DNA of 64,000 bases, from assembly GCF_050436995.1 (NCBI RefSeq), contig NC_134767.1:3472001-3536000 (forward strand), read 5' to 3'. Origin of the DNA: Anticarsia gemmatalis. Lineage: Eukaryota; Arthropoda; Insecta; Lepidoptera; Erebidae. Under the pieces are notes generated by a model. The model did not search any database, was not told the DNA's origin, and was given only the letters and a program-made list of their open reading frames with translations. This document shows positions 51,701-63,700 of the stretch, piece by piece; positions within the stretch are counted from its first letter, which is position 1, and the number at the start of each line of letters is the position of its first letter. The translations under genes and the position numbers were made by a program.

Positions 51701-54700
51701 GTAAAACAGTAGCGCGATTTTAATTTCAATATTCGACAGTACCGTCTGTAGAGGTACTGTCGAATATTGAAAGTTTGACATTTAAAAGAACTGCCAAAAT
51801 AGTTCCTACTACGCCTTCTAGAGGCACTGAAGATTGCACTTACTATTTATAGCACAAGAATGTAAAAAAGTTATATCTTATGTAGACGCGTTTTGGCTAG
51901 CCTTTTGCGCTTAGAAATGCGTAAAATTCATATTTATACTGATTTACCAATATCGGTTTAAGCGAACATGTGCAAATGTCCCTAAAACGAGCTATATGAA
52001 GGACGTTATGTATATTCAAGCAGAAGCGAGCGTACGCGCGCGGAAAAAAAGCTCTGGTCTGAGCTGGCTTTTACCGACGTTACAGAAACGTCTCCTCTCA
52101 TTCATAATGCACTGAAAAACATTAAAAACCTTGTGTATTTTTAGAATTAATGGAACAGGTCGTATTTTATGGCGGGTAGGCGTAAATATTGTTGCCATGT
52201 ATGCAGTTTTGAGGGTACTTTTTGCTGTTTTGGTGTTTAAAAAGGGGGTTAAAATCATGTGTTATATGTGCCACGTTCTAAGCTGATTATGATCAGAAGG
52301 CCTTCATGACATGCAATATGAATAAAATACTGCTAAATTCGTCTTTACTTGATATAATTTTATCAATTGCTAAGAGTGAGTAAGAACTTGCGACAGAGTG
52401 TGTGTGGAAAGGAGGCTATTGACCGAAGACGATTTTTTTCTGGTTTGGAATAAATTATGATGTTCGAAGCGTGACAAGCCAGTCGCGTCACTACGGTACT
52501 TTTAATTCGATTAATTTATAGTTAACTGTGATTTATAGCTTATCAAAGACACGCTGTTTTCAATTAAAGTATCATAATGTTTGCATCAATCTGGTATTAT
52601 TCCTTGATAACTTTGTAATATATAAAATAGAATTGCCGTGTGTTTCTTACTAGCTTTAAGCTCTTGTTATGAGGCTCTATTCCTTTATTACGAGCAAGTG
52701 GTAGATTCAGTAATTGTAACGACATTAAAAATTAAAATTTGTAAAAGGTATAATTTTGATTTATTTTGTTTTGATCAAAAAAATACTATGTCATTGGTAT
52801 ACCTCTGATTCGGGAAAAAACATGTTACGAAAAATAACATTATTTTTCACCTGACGAAAACCAAACAGGAGATGTCAAGACCATCATAGTCTGACATATA
52901 AAAACCTCCTTCCCCATTACGTCACTCAAGAGAGGTAATAAAGCGGATTCCTATATATAACGCGAGAGGACGCATTATAACAAGTGGTAGCGAAAGTGGG
53001 AGCACTCTAAACATCAGCAGGAAGAGGCCCTACTATGTGTTTCTAAGATTGTTCGAGTTTAAGTGAGATTGTCGCTGTAAAGGTGCTAGATGACGACCGT
53101 CGATTTGATCTTAAACGGTAACTTTGGCATAAATGTTTTTAGGTATACGAGTATGTATAGTAAGATGTCAAATAAATTGTATGAACTTTATAATGAGCAT
53201 TTATCAGAAGGTTTAAAAAAGCCAAAACAACATCCATTTTGACACAAATATGAAAGCAAATTCATCTCACAACTCACTTGGAACACTAATATTAATGTGT
53301 ATGAAATGGTCCTAGAAAATGAATTATGAATTTGTTATAATTTATTACTAATAATAAATTAATGTATTTGTTAGTTTTGTTACCAATGATTTTCTAAACT
53401 AAATATATTTTTATAGTGAACACATAAACAGATAAACCTGTTATTTATTATCGTTCCTTGTTCATTTATTACGAGAAAATGGATTCACGGTTCTTGGAAT
53501 AGAAAAGAACCCAACTTTATAAGAAACAATCAATCAAATATTTACATCTCAAATCTATTAGTATTTTTTATAATAAATTCCTGAAACTCATTAGAATGTT
53601 TTCACACGGTAAAAGTTTGTTCAGTCCTTATATTTTTATAGGTCATTGAACTCGACTTTTTTTTTATTTCGCTTGAGTACTTTAATACAATTCTTTACAT
53701 GCTTTTCATTCCACGTCACAAAAACATTTTTTTTCGGTAATAACTTAAACCATTTGTATTTAACCTTTATCGTCCAAAAGAAAACTGAGATCTTTATAAA
53801 TTGCATTCCTCTTTGTTTAATATTTTACAATTCTGTTTTTAAAGTCTAAAACGTCTAATAACTGAAAATACCAAGCGTCACGAAATTTTTAACTCGAAAA
53901 ACAAACTCACTCTCTAAACTCGACTCACTTCTTTTTCTTCTTAGCGTGTCGATGGCAAACAAATTATAGTATTAATATTTAGTAACTCGACTCACTTTGA
54001 ACTCCTTAGTAGTGGTCCAAGAAGGAACCTCAGTGAGTTTTATAACAACAATAAAACAAGTGACATACATTCACGGCTGTGCTTACACCACCTTACACAC
54101 AGATAAAACTTGCACACTTAGCACGAGACAAAGTAATATTGATGGCCGCCATTGTTGAACGCGATTGTCGTGGAATGTGTTTTACTTGTTGTTTTGAGAT
54201 TACGAAATTTAGGAGTATTTTGCGAAATTTCTAAAGTTTTTTTTTGATAGGCCTGATTGAAATCTGTACAATGCTAGAATTTGTTAGCATGATATTAAAG
54301 TTTGTTAGGAATTTTGAAAAACAAGATTTTTTTGTTTTATTGCGGAGAAACCCTTAATATAATAAAATAAATAAAGACACAGTAAGTTATTTTATATAAT
54401 TAATTCGGTATTTTTCATATGACCATGTTTTCCTGACAAAAAATATGCAAGCATCTTAATTTCATATTGTTTTGCGACAAATGACTATCAAGGCTATCAA
54501 CGTAGTAAGCGTTAAAAAATCTAAACAGTCTTGTTCATAGTAAATACCAGAGAAGAATAAGAATAAAAATATATAAATAAATAAGAAGAATCCGCTAGCA
54601 GACTGTCGATAAGTTTTGTATAAAACTTATCGACAGTCTTATCTATACTTAATATCTTATATACGCCTCTAGCGGGCGTTGAAGCAACCAATATTTAGTT

Positions 54701-57700
54701 ATATAAGTTTTGTACTGTATAATCTATACTAATATAATAAAGCTGAAGAGTTTGTTTGTTTGTTTGTTTGTTTGTTTGAACGCGCTAATCTCAGGAACTA
54801 CTGGTCCGATTTGAAAAATTATTTCAGTGTTCGATAGCCCATTTATCGAGGAAGGCTATAAGCTATATAACATCACGCTACGGTCATTAGGAGCGGAGTA
54901 GCAACGAAAAATGTTACAAAAACGGGGAAAATTTTGACCCATTCTCTTAGGTGACGCAAGCGAAGTTGCGCGGGTCAGCTAGTATGTAATAAAATTCTAT
55001 AATAAAGTAGCAACCAATTTTAAATTACGTTTTTTATGTCAAACTCTTGGAACTCAATAGCACAGACTATAAAAAATCGCGCTACAATAACAATATCCTA
55101 CCAAAAGACCTCCTTATCGTCTTTTACACCTAATAAAGTTATATTAATATAAACCATTGTTCTCAAATCTCGACACCCACGGTATAATGTGTTCTCGTCG
55201 ACAAGTTTACCAGTTGTTTGAGGTGTACGTTCTTGTACGGCAATAAAAACGATTCTTAAGTATGAGTTGTGGAAGTGACGTTGAAACTTGTTGTGTTAAA
55301 TACGCAATAAAAAGGCTCTTGAGTGAGAATTGTGTTAACATAGTTGGGTATTGCGTAAGATAGTAAGATTAAGTACCGGCATTATTCTTACAAATAGTAC
55401 TCCTTCAATAATACTACACAGCGCTATCAGTTATTTGGTTACCATAGTGCAAGCTCTGCTAAGTTTGGGATCAAATGACCGTGTGTGAGTTGTCCAATAA
55501 AAAAAATAAAGAAAATAGGAGGTTATATAGCATAGAGACGATATAAAAGTATCTACAAAAATATACAGACGTACATAATATCACGCCATTTTCACATGGG
55601 GGTAGGCGGAGACCAAAGAACGCCATTTGGAACGGTCCTTACAAACTTCCCTTGCTTCGTTCACATTGATACATCTCGTCAAAAAAGACTGCTGCTTACG
55701 AGTATTACGCACCTGACCTTTTTTTGAAGACTTTGTCGATGTGATCTAATACTAAAACAAACATACAAATACGTGCTCTGAACTAATTTATGATACAAAC
55801 AAATATTTGTTCCGTGTGGGAGTCAAACCCACGAATAGGACCTTAACTGCTGTGCCTTGGAGACAAGTGTGTTTATATGTCCCACTTATACTCGATCTGT
55901 ATATAAATCGAACCCACACTTTGAGATAGGGATAATCTAATAGACATCAAAGCTTTAGTGCTCATTATTTTACCTCACCTACATGAAATACTTAAAATTT
56001 ACAAAGCTAATGAAACAAAACAAGGCACCGTATCGTAATTCAATATTATTCTAAAATTTGAAAACATACCTACTCAACTCATATGGAGTGATGTAGACCC
56101 TATTTTTAAGGCTTCAGAGGTCTATAATTTCATTACATGCCATCCGATAGTAGAGGCTTCCTAGGCTTTCCAATTTACCACCTCTTTAATGAAATTTCAA
56201 ACGGTGCTTTTAGCCGCTAAAAGTGAGCTCATAGGGACCTGAAAATGGGACACGTGGAAATTGTCAATAACTTTTTTTTTACGCTTTTAGAACGGAATTT
56301 TTATTTTTTCATGATACTTTATCAGTTTTCTTATTCTGTGCCAGAAAAGTTTTTCAATTTTTAATACGTAATTTATAGTAGGACTAGACAATCGTATAGG
56401 TTTTGATACTCGTAATTTATCGGAAAATATCTATTCTATACTATACTAATATTATAAAGCTAAAGAGTTTGTTTGTTTGTTTGAACGCGCTAATCTCGGG
56501 AACTACTGGTCCGATTTGAAAATTTCTTTCAGTGTTAGATAGCCCATTTATCGAGGAAGGCTATAGGCTATATATCATCACGCTACAACCAATAGGAGCA
56601 GAGTACCAGTGAAAAATGTTACAAAAACGGGGAAAATTATGATTCTCTTATGTGACGCAAGCGAAGTTGCGCGGGTCAGCTAGGTTTGAATATACGTAAA
56701 AACCACGCTTTACTTTGTGACGTAACATTTGTAGAGTTATCCCTTAAACGTTATGTTATTGAAACGATCTGTGCTATTTCAACTACGTGGTATGGAATAT
56801 ACATTTATGGTATGAAATAAGTTTACTTCATTTGTATATTAATAAGTAGAGTTCATTTCTTGGAATGTTTGAAGTGATGAATGATCGTAATCAAGCATCA
56901 CGACAGAATAATTTTCTATTTTCTTTGATTTTCTACCACTATCACCCATCAAAACACGGCAAGCTATCAACAAATTTCAAAGATGATGTCCAGACTAATC
57001 TAAACTAATATTATAAAGCTGAAGAGTTTGTTTGTTTGATTGTTTGTTTGTTTGAACGCGCTAATCTCGGGAATTACTGGTCCGATTTGAAAAATTCTTT
57101 CAGTGTTAGATAGCCCATTTATCGAGGAAGGCTATAGGCTATATATCATCACGCTACAACCAATAGGAGCAGAGTACCAGTAAAGAATGTTACAAAAACG
57201 GGGAAAGCTATGATTCTCTTATGTGACGCAAGCGAAGTTGCGCGGGTCAGCTATTTTAAATACAAGTACATTTTAAATCTAAACTAATATTATAAAGCTG
57301 AAGAGTTTGTTTGTTTGATTGTTTGTTTGTTTGTTTGTTTGAACGCGCTAATCTCGGGAACTACTGGTCCGATTTGAAAAATTCTTTCAGTGTTAACCCA
57401 TTTTAACCGTATTGTTTGCAATGCAACATTGTGTGTAAAATAATCAAATTAGAAAGAAGAGTCATTATATTAATATATTAATGAACGTAGTTGAACTAAA
57501 TAAACACGGGTAGAGTTTAAATTCAAATACAACCGCTCTGAAATAGTAGTTGTTTATAAATTACTAGCTTTTACTCGCGACTTCGTCCGCCACCTGAGTT
57601 TTCCCATGGGAATGCGTCATTTTCCCGGGGTAAAAAGTAACCTATGTCCTTTCTCGGGCATCGAAATATCTTCATACCAAATTTCATGCAAATTGGTTCA

Positions 57701-60700
57701 GTAGTTTAGATGTCATTGAGTAACAGACAGACAGACAGACAGAGTTACTTTCGCATTTATAATATTAATAGTATGGATAAAATAATAAATAAATTATTTA
57801 TAGTATGGATAGAATAGATAAAATAGAATATAGTATGCAAAAAGTTTTGATCTACCTAATATACAGTTTCTAGAAGTAAATGTTTACCATAACACCATTT
57901 TTATACATACATTAATAAGTGTGTTTTTATTGTCTATTACTCTAATGAATAAGGTATAGCCACTATAACTGTATAGAGCACAGGATGTTATGAATGTGAG
58001 TGCCTTTTATGGCTAGGTTCTTTAAGATGTGTAGGTGCCTAGTTATAATACAAAATTGCTAACGGGTCTTAGAGCCTTGCCTCACTAGGACGTCATGGCG
58101 TCGTCGCTGGCTACTTATCCAAGCAGTTAATATCGAAATGAATGTCATTTAACTCACGTGGTGACGGTGTGGCAAGGTGACATTAAAATTTCAATATTAA
58201 TGCTATTATACTTGGATAAGTAGCCAGATACGCCTAGTGAGGCAGGGCTCTTAATCTCGACACAATGCCACTATTTTCAATGTGTACATTAATACGTTAC
58301 GCAACATTTCCTTTTAAAATATGTGTACAGTGTTTTGTTTTTTCAATTTAATAGACAAATATCTACGAAGCCAATTTTAGTCCAAGTCCCTATTAGAAAA
58401 TTATTTCACGAAATTCTATCTTTAACATAATATCGTCGATATTGATTTCGTTCATTCAATATACTACTAATTCATAAATCTCAAATAATAGCCAAAATTT
58501 CACGTTCATTATGTTAAAATTTAAGTAACAGGTCGTTAAAAATAATTGGAGTCGAATGCTGACGTGTTGTTTTTTTTACAGATCGAGTTTCGGCGAAGAT
58601 AATACACTTGGGGTTAGGGAATATCGATTCAATAATATATATGATGGTAAGTAAATACATTTTTCACTTTTGTAGTGAGTAGTGACTAATACCTAAACCT
58701 CCGTGGCGCAGTGGTTTAGGTCACCACGCCAACACCACTGCGTCGGGAGGTCGTGATTTCGATTCCCACACGAAGCAATTATTTGTGCGATCCACAAATA
58801 ATTGTTTCCGGTCTGGTTATGCTTTGTGTCCGTTGTTTGTATGTTCGTAAAAGTCCCCGCGACACAAGAGCTATTCTTAGTGCGGGAGTTGTCTTTGAAA
58901 AAAAAAGGAATAACTGCGGTGCTTGCCTCTGTTGTATTTTTAATGAGTAAATTGCGTTACCATTTTCCGAAGAACCACGCAGTTTCTAACGTTATTCACT
59001 ACGTACAGTAATGTAATTCTTCACCACTATTTACTATTGACAAGCAGCAAGCTATAAAACAATCTTGTAAGCACCTCTAGCGAGAGCCATAAGAACTATT
59101 TTCGTAGTATATTTTAAACTAGCTTTTACCCGCGACTTCGTCCGCCACCTTAATTTTCCCATAATGCCCAATTTTTTCGGGTAAAAAGTAGCCTATGTCT
59201 TTTGACGGGTATCGAAATATCTCCATACCAAATATCATGCAAATTGGTTCAGTAGTTTAGGCGTGATTGAGTAACAGACAGACAGACAGAGTTACTTTCG
59301 CATTTATAATATTAGTATGGATGACAAACTCTCGATACTCGATAGCACCGACTACATTGGACTACTGAGGTCACCGCAAAATTTATGAGATTTCATATTT
59401 TTAAAACATTGTATTGTAACATAAAAATGGTCAACTTTGTTAAAGTTTATATGTCACATTAATTTATGCTAGTTTTCTAATACCTGTATTAAATTCAACT
59501 AGTAAAGCTTACTAGGACTTTGTCACATCGTAAGCTGTCTTTATAACTTCGTACTGACTTTCTAATAAACGTCATGTCAGCTTTGATTAGTTATACAGTG
59601 TTTGTATTTTTCATTCATTTTTTTTTAACCCACTATTGTCCCACTGTTAGGCAAGGGTTTCCTCCCTACCGAATAAGGGTTTAGTTCACCACGTTTGCTA
59701 AGTGCTGGGGACTTTTCATTTGCCCTAAAGAAACGTATTAAAAAAAATTAGGCCTACAAGGTTTCGTCACATTGTTTTTCTTTACTGTTAGAGCAATTGA
59801 TAATTATACCTACAGTTGTCATCACTTGCTCTAACACTGCGACGCAAAATCGATTTATTGAAATGACCAGACGACTTAAATTATTTGAGTGACAAGACAC
59901 CGTACAACTCAAAGCTTACACTACGTTTATTAGTAAGACGCAATATTTTACTAGAGAACTTTCCACTAAAATATAATACTGAAATATGAAATTCCCGATA
60001 ATGTTGTATGATATAGTGCCAATAAATATTAAAGAGAATATTTAATTTTAACGACTCCCATTTCAATTAAATTGAAAATTTATATTCATTTCTCATATTC
60101 CTTGCGAAACTTCTTGGAAAATAGTACAAAACTTTTGCGATAAATATTATTTGGTTCTTCATATATTTCTTGGTGACTAAATTCTAGGTACAAACGAATG
60201 AATTTGGAATAAATATAAACGTCACTTAATTTGGAATAGCTTTTTTTACTTATTCGATAATTATTTTTAATTAGTAATTTTTACTTTTGTGTGGTAACAC
60301 TTTTACTTTCAAATTTAATTAATTTGAAATATATTAAATTTTAATATTAAAAAGGAAGTTTAACTCAAGGAGTGAAATAATGTACATAGATAAATTGTAG
60401 TGACACAGAAAGAATCATGATGGATGATTATTATAATTGAGTGACAATTTTAGTTAGTTATCATTCAATATGATTCAGTCAAAACTAGTACTTGTTTCAC
60501 CAATAATGCTTCGTTGAATTAGTTGCAATTAACGAAATTTTGGAGCAGATATTCTATGAAATTGCATGAAAAACCTCATGATTGAATTTATCCGGTTTCA
60601 GTGGTTTTAATAGTCGAATTAGTAGTAAGTTGAAAATTTTTTGTTGTGTTGTTGTGATGTTGATATCGAACGAAATTTTAATAAACAATGGTATTTTTTA

Positions 60701-63700
60701 TATATTACCTAGCAGTTCTTTTATTATAATTCGTATAATGTTGGTCAGGTGCTATCCTTTTTAGTAAAATTATGAATACTGTGTTTTTCTTAAACTCAGA
60801 AATATTTTTTGGCATATTTTTATTTGCTCTTAGAGCATCTTTGTATCGTTTCCAATATAATGATGGCTAAGATATCAAGCCATACACGACATGTTATTAT
60901 CGACATTGTTTCAAGCTTTTTAAAATTAATTTAATAATCAAGGCTAGTTTCACAATTTATAAATAAGTGTCACTATCTACTAAAAAAAGTGGCAGCAAAT
61001 GTACAAAAACAACTGTTAAAATTTCATCATATAAGCTATTCAATAGATGTTTAGAATTGACGAAACTGTGCCTTAATCTTTTAAAAATAATCTACTTTAA
61101 AATAACTTAGAATTATTAAGGAGATTACATTAAATCTACTACAAATAACAATAACTAATTATTAAGTAGATTATTTATATAAGAAGCGTTAATTGTATCA
61201 ACAGTCAAACGTAAAAACATCTTCCATTTAACAAGAATTCTGATGCTCTTCTATACTTCCAGATACGTATGTGGTCCGCAACAAAAGGAGCTTACAAATG
61301 ATCATATCACAACACTTTAGCGAAACAACCGTGATGCCCGGAGTTGATGTGAGTATACGTTTAAAAGGATAAGATTTATTTTGAAATATTATAAAGAATT
61401 AGAGAGGACGGGTGAGAAATGAAAGAGTAGGTTTTAATAATTAACTATACTTTTGAATTGAAGTATCTATGCGCGTATTTAATGTAGATAATTGGATGTT
61501 TTAAAAATTGTTAGATTTTTCTAATAAATAAATAAATATAAAAATAAAGTAAATAAATGATAATAATAAGTGTGAGACAACAAATTCAATTTAATTTTTT
61601 TGTAAATCGATTAATTTATGATAAGATAACTATTTGTATAATAATGTAACGTTTCCATAGATCCTCTTAAGCCTATTTCATACATATAATAAATACCTGA
61701 ATACAATTACATTGAACAAAGAGAAGATGAAGCAATGATGTTTACCCGTACTTTTACAATTCTCACCATAAAATCTGTAATATGTGGTAATATAAGTGGA
61801 ACAAGAAACAGTTATAACACCATAATATTTCAAATCTAAACAATGAAGACTTCTAGACTTTTAAGCTTAAAATAAACGGTACGTGGGATCGGCACTACAT
61901 ATTTTCTCTCAAAAACATGCTTTTCACGTTTTTACAACCAGCCACCCGCCTGACTTCAATCCTCCTTGAGAATAAGCTTAAAAGAATTAAAACAATACAA
62001 CATTTTACATAGATAAAATAGTACCTATCTCGAAACCTAGAGCATAAAGCGAAATTATACAAGCAAAAGCAAACAATTTAAGCTTACGTCTTCAATTCAA
62101 GTGCCATTTTAAATTCAACATTGTATTATATTCAGGGGCTTTGTTTCCCGATTTCAATTTTATACTATTTTATTTTACAAATGAAATGTGACTGTATTTC
62201 GTTTGACATAGAGTTGATTTTTCTACGCAGGTGAGTCTACAATGTACGCTGAATGGACCACATCCAGGCAGATTTGTTTGGGAAAGGGACGGCATTGTTA
62301 TATCGTCTAATACGGATTCCAGGTGAGGTATTATAAAATGTACTTTTTGTTATAATTTTATTGGGCTGTTTTAATTTCTTTTGACGTGTGTGTAGACTGA
62401 GCCAACTTAACCCTTTAAAGATCGTTATTGTGATGTCACTTGTAAATCAAAGGTTAACGTTAAGGTTTCTGAGTATATTTAGCGGTAGTTTATCTATTAT
62501 ATAGCGTTTCAACTCATATGAAAAACGCTAGATAAACTCCCGTTAAATGTACTCAGAATTATCGTAAAAATATTAGTTGTGTAGGAGTGTCAAATGTTGT
62601 GGGAAAACGAGCGGTGCGCCACACAAAAATTCTTGTAATGTGGACTGACTTACGAACATAGAAAGAGCGCGCTTCTTAATTAAATTTGTGCTCGTCCCGT
62701 GTTCTGCTTATACTGGGCTCCTCCATGTGTAAACGCACCTTTAGAGTGAACAGGCCAGTACTGATTGATGTTTCATCTCATTTTTTTCATTTCATTAATC
62801 TCTCTCTCTCTCTCATTAAAAAAGTGACAACTTTTTAATAATATAGTAAAAATAAGTCAAAATTGCTTACTATTTCCAATGAAAATTATCGATAATAAAT
62901 TTATAACAAAACAGTGCAGCAATATATTTCAAATATAGCATTTTGTAACTCTTGCATGCATTATAGACTAAAATGTTAATAATTATTCCATGAATTTCTG
63001 AATGAAATCGACAATCTATTGCCTGAATTACGAGCACGTGAATGACTGAATATTTCAGGATTATGTTTATTCGCTTTTCAACGAAACGCTTATTAAACTG
63101 CCAAATTGTTTTCAAATTATATATAGTTGTGTGGAATAAGAGGATTACTTTAGCAATATTAATATTAAATAGTTTATATATTTTTAGGGTTTCGTACCTA
63201 TAGGATATAAATGGGGCACTATTACTGAGACTTGTTGTTTGTCTGTCTGTTCGTCTGTTTGTTCGTATGTTTGTCTCCAGGCTGTATCTCATGAATCGTG
63301 ATAGTTAAAAAGTTGAGTTGAATGATGAATAGTTGTATGGAATAAGAGGATTATTTTAGCAATTATGTGTAAAAAATTTAAATTATTTCACCTATGTTTT
63401 AATAACTTTTGTACGAAACTACCAAATAACAATCACTTTTCCATTGTTTTAAATTTTTACATGCATGATTATGTTTTGCAATCAAAAAGTTTGGTGGAAT
63501 ATTTTCAAGAATTTAACTTAATCAAATATCACAAAACCGATTGAAAGTCACTCATATTTTGTTGCGATCACTGGTCGGTAAACGTATACTAGGGTAAGCA
63601 AACTTACCGCGAACATTCTTTAGATTGGTCACCGCGTAGTTGTTTATGAGTTTAGCGTTTCCCGTTCTTCGGAGGACACGTAGTAAGTCCCGGTAGTTGT

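Larger units (their letters stand above)
49766..58581 (+). other. Intron 2 (8.8 kb)
   Basis: Donor GTAAGA, acceptor T-run plus ACAG. Contents: two hairpin repeats, a possible LTR relic, four same-strand Lep1-like Helitrons and one opposite-strand Helitron within 54.7-57.8 kb, SINE fragments and a TTA-flanked MITE. No other exon recognised. Confidence 0.7.
58647..61262 (+). other. Intron 3 (2.6 kb)
   Basis: Donor GTAAGT, acceptor ACTTCCAG. Contains the full-length tRNA-SINE, the Helitron nested in an older repeat, and a dispersed repeat at 59626-59735. The rest is AT-rich. Confidence 0.75.

Noticed and set aside
58582..58646. Reading exon 3 directly after exon 1 (D-RVSAKIIHLG frame)
   Set aside because: It is open in the exon but enters exon 4 in phase 0, where TGA follows after 12 codons. 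The exon 1-2-3-4 chain has no such conflict.
58753..59011. Two overlapping plus-strand open frames after exon 3
   Set aside because: They translate the SINE at 58698-58907 and its flank.
62870..63292. Minus-strand open frame of 140 codons
   Set aside because: It runs antisense through intron 5 and across a dispersed repeat (TCTGTCTG run read as RTNRRTDRQT). No family motif, no codon signature.
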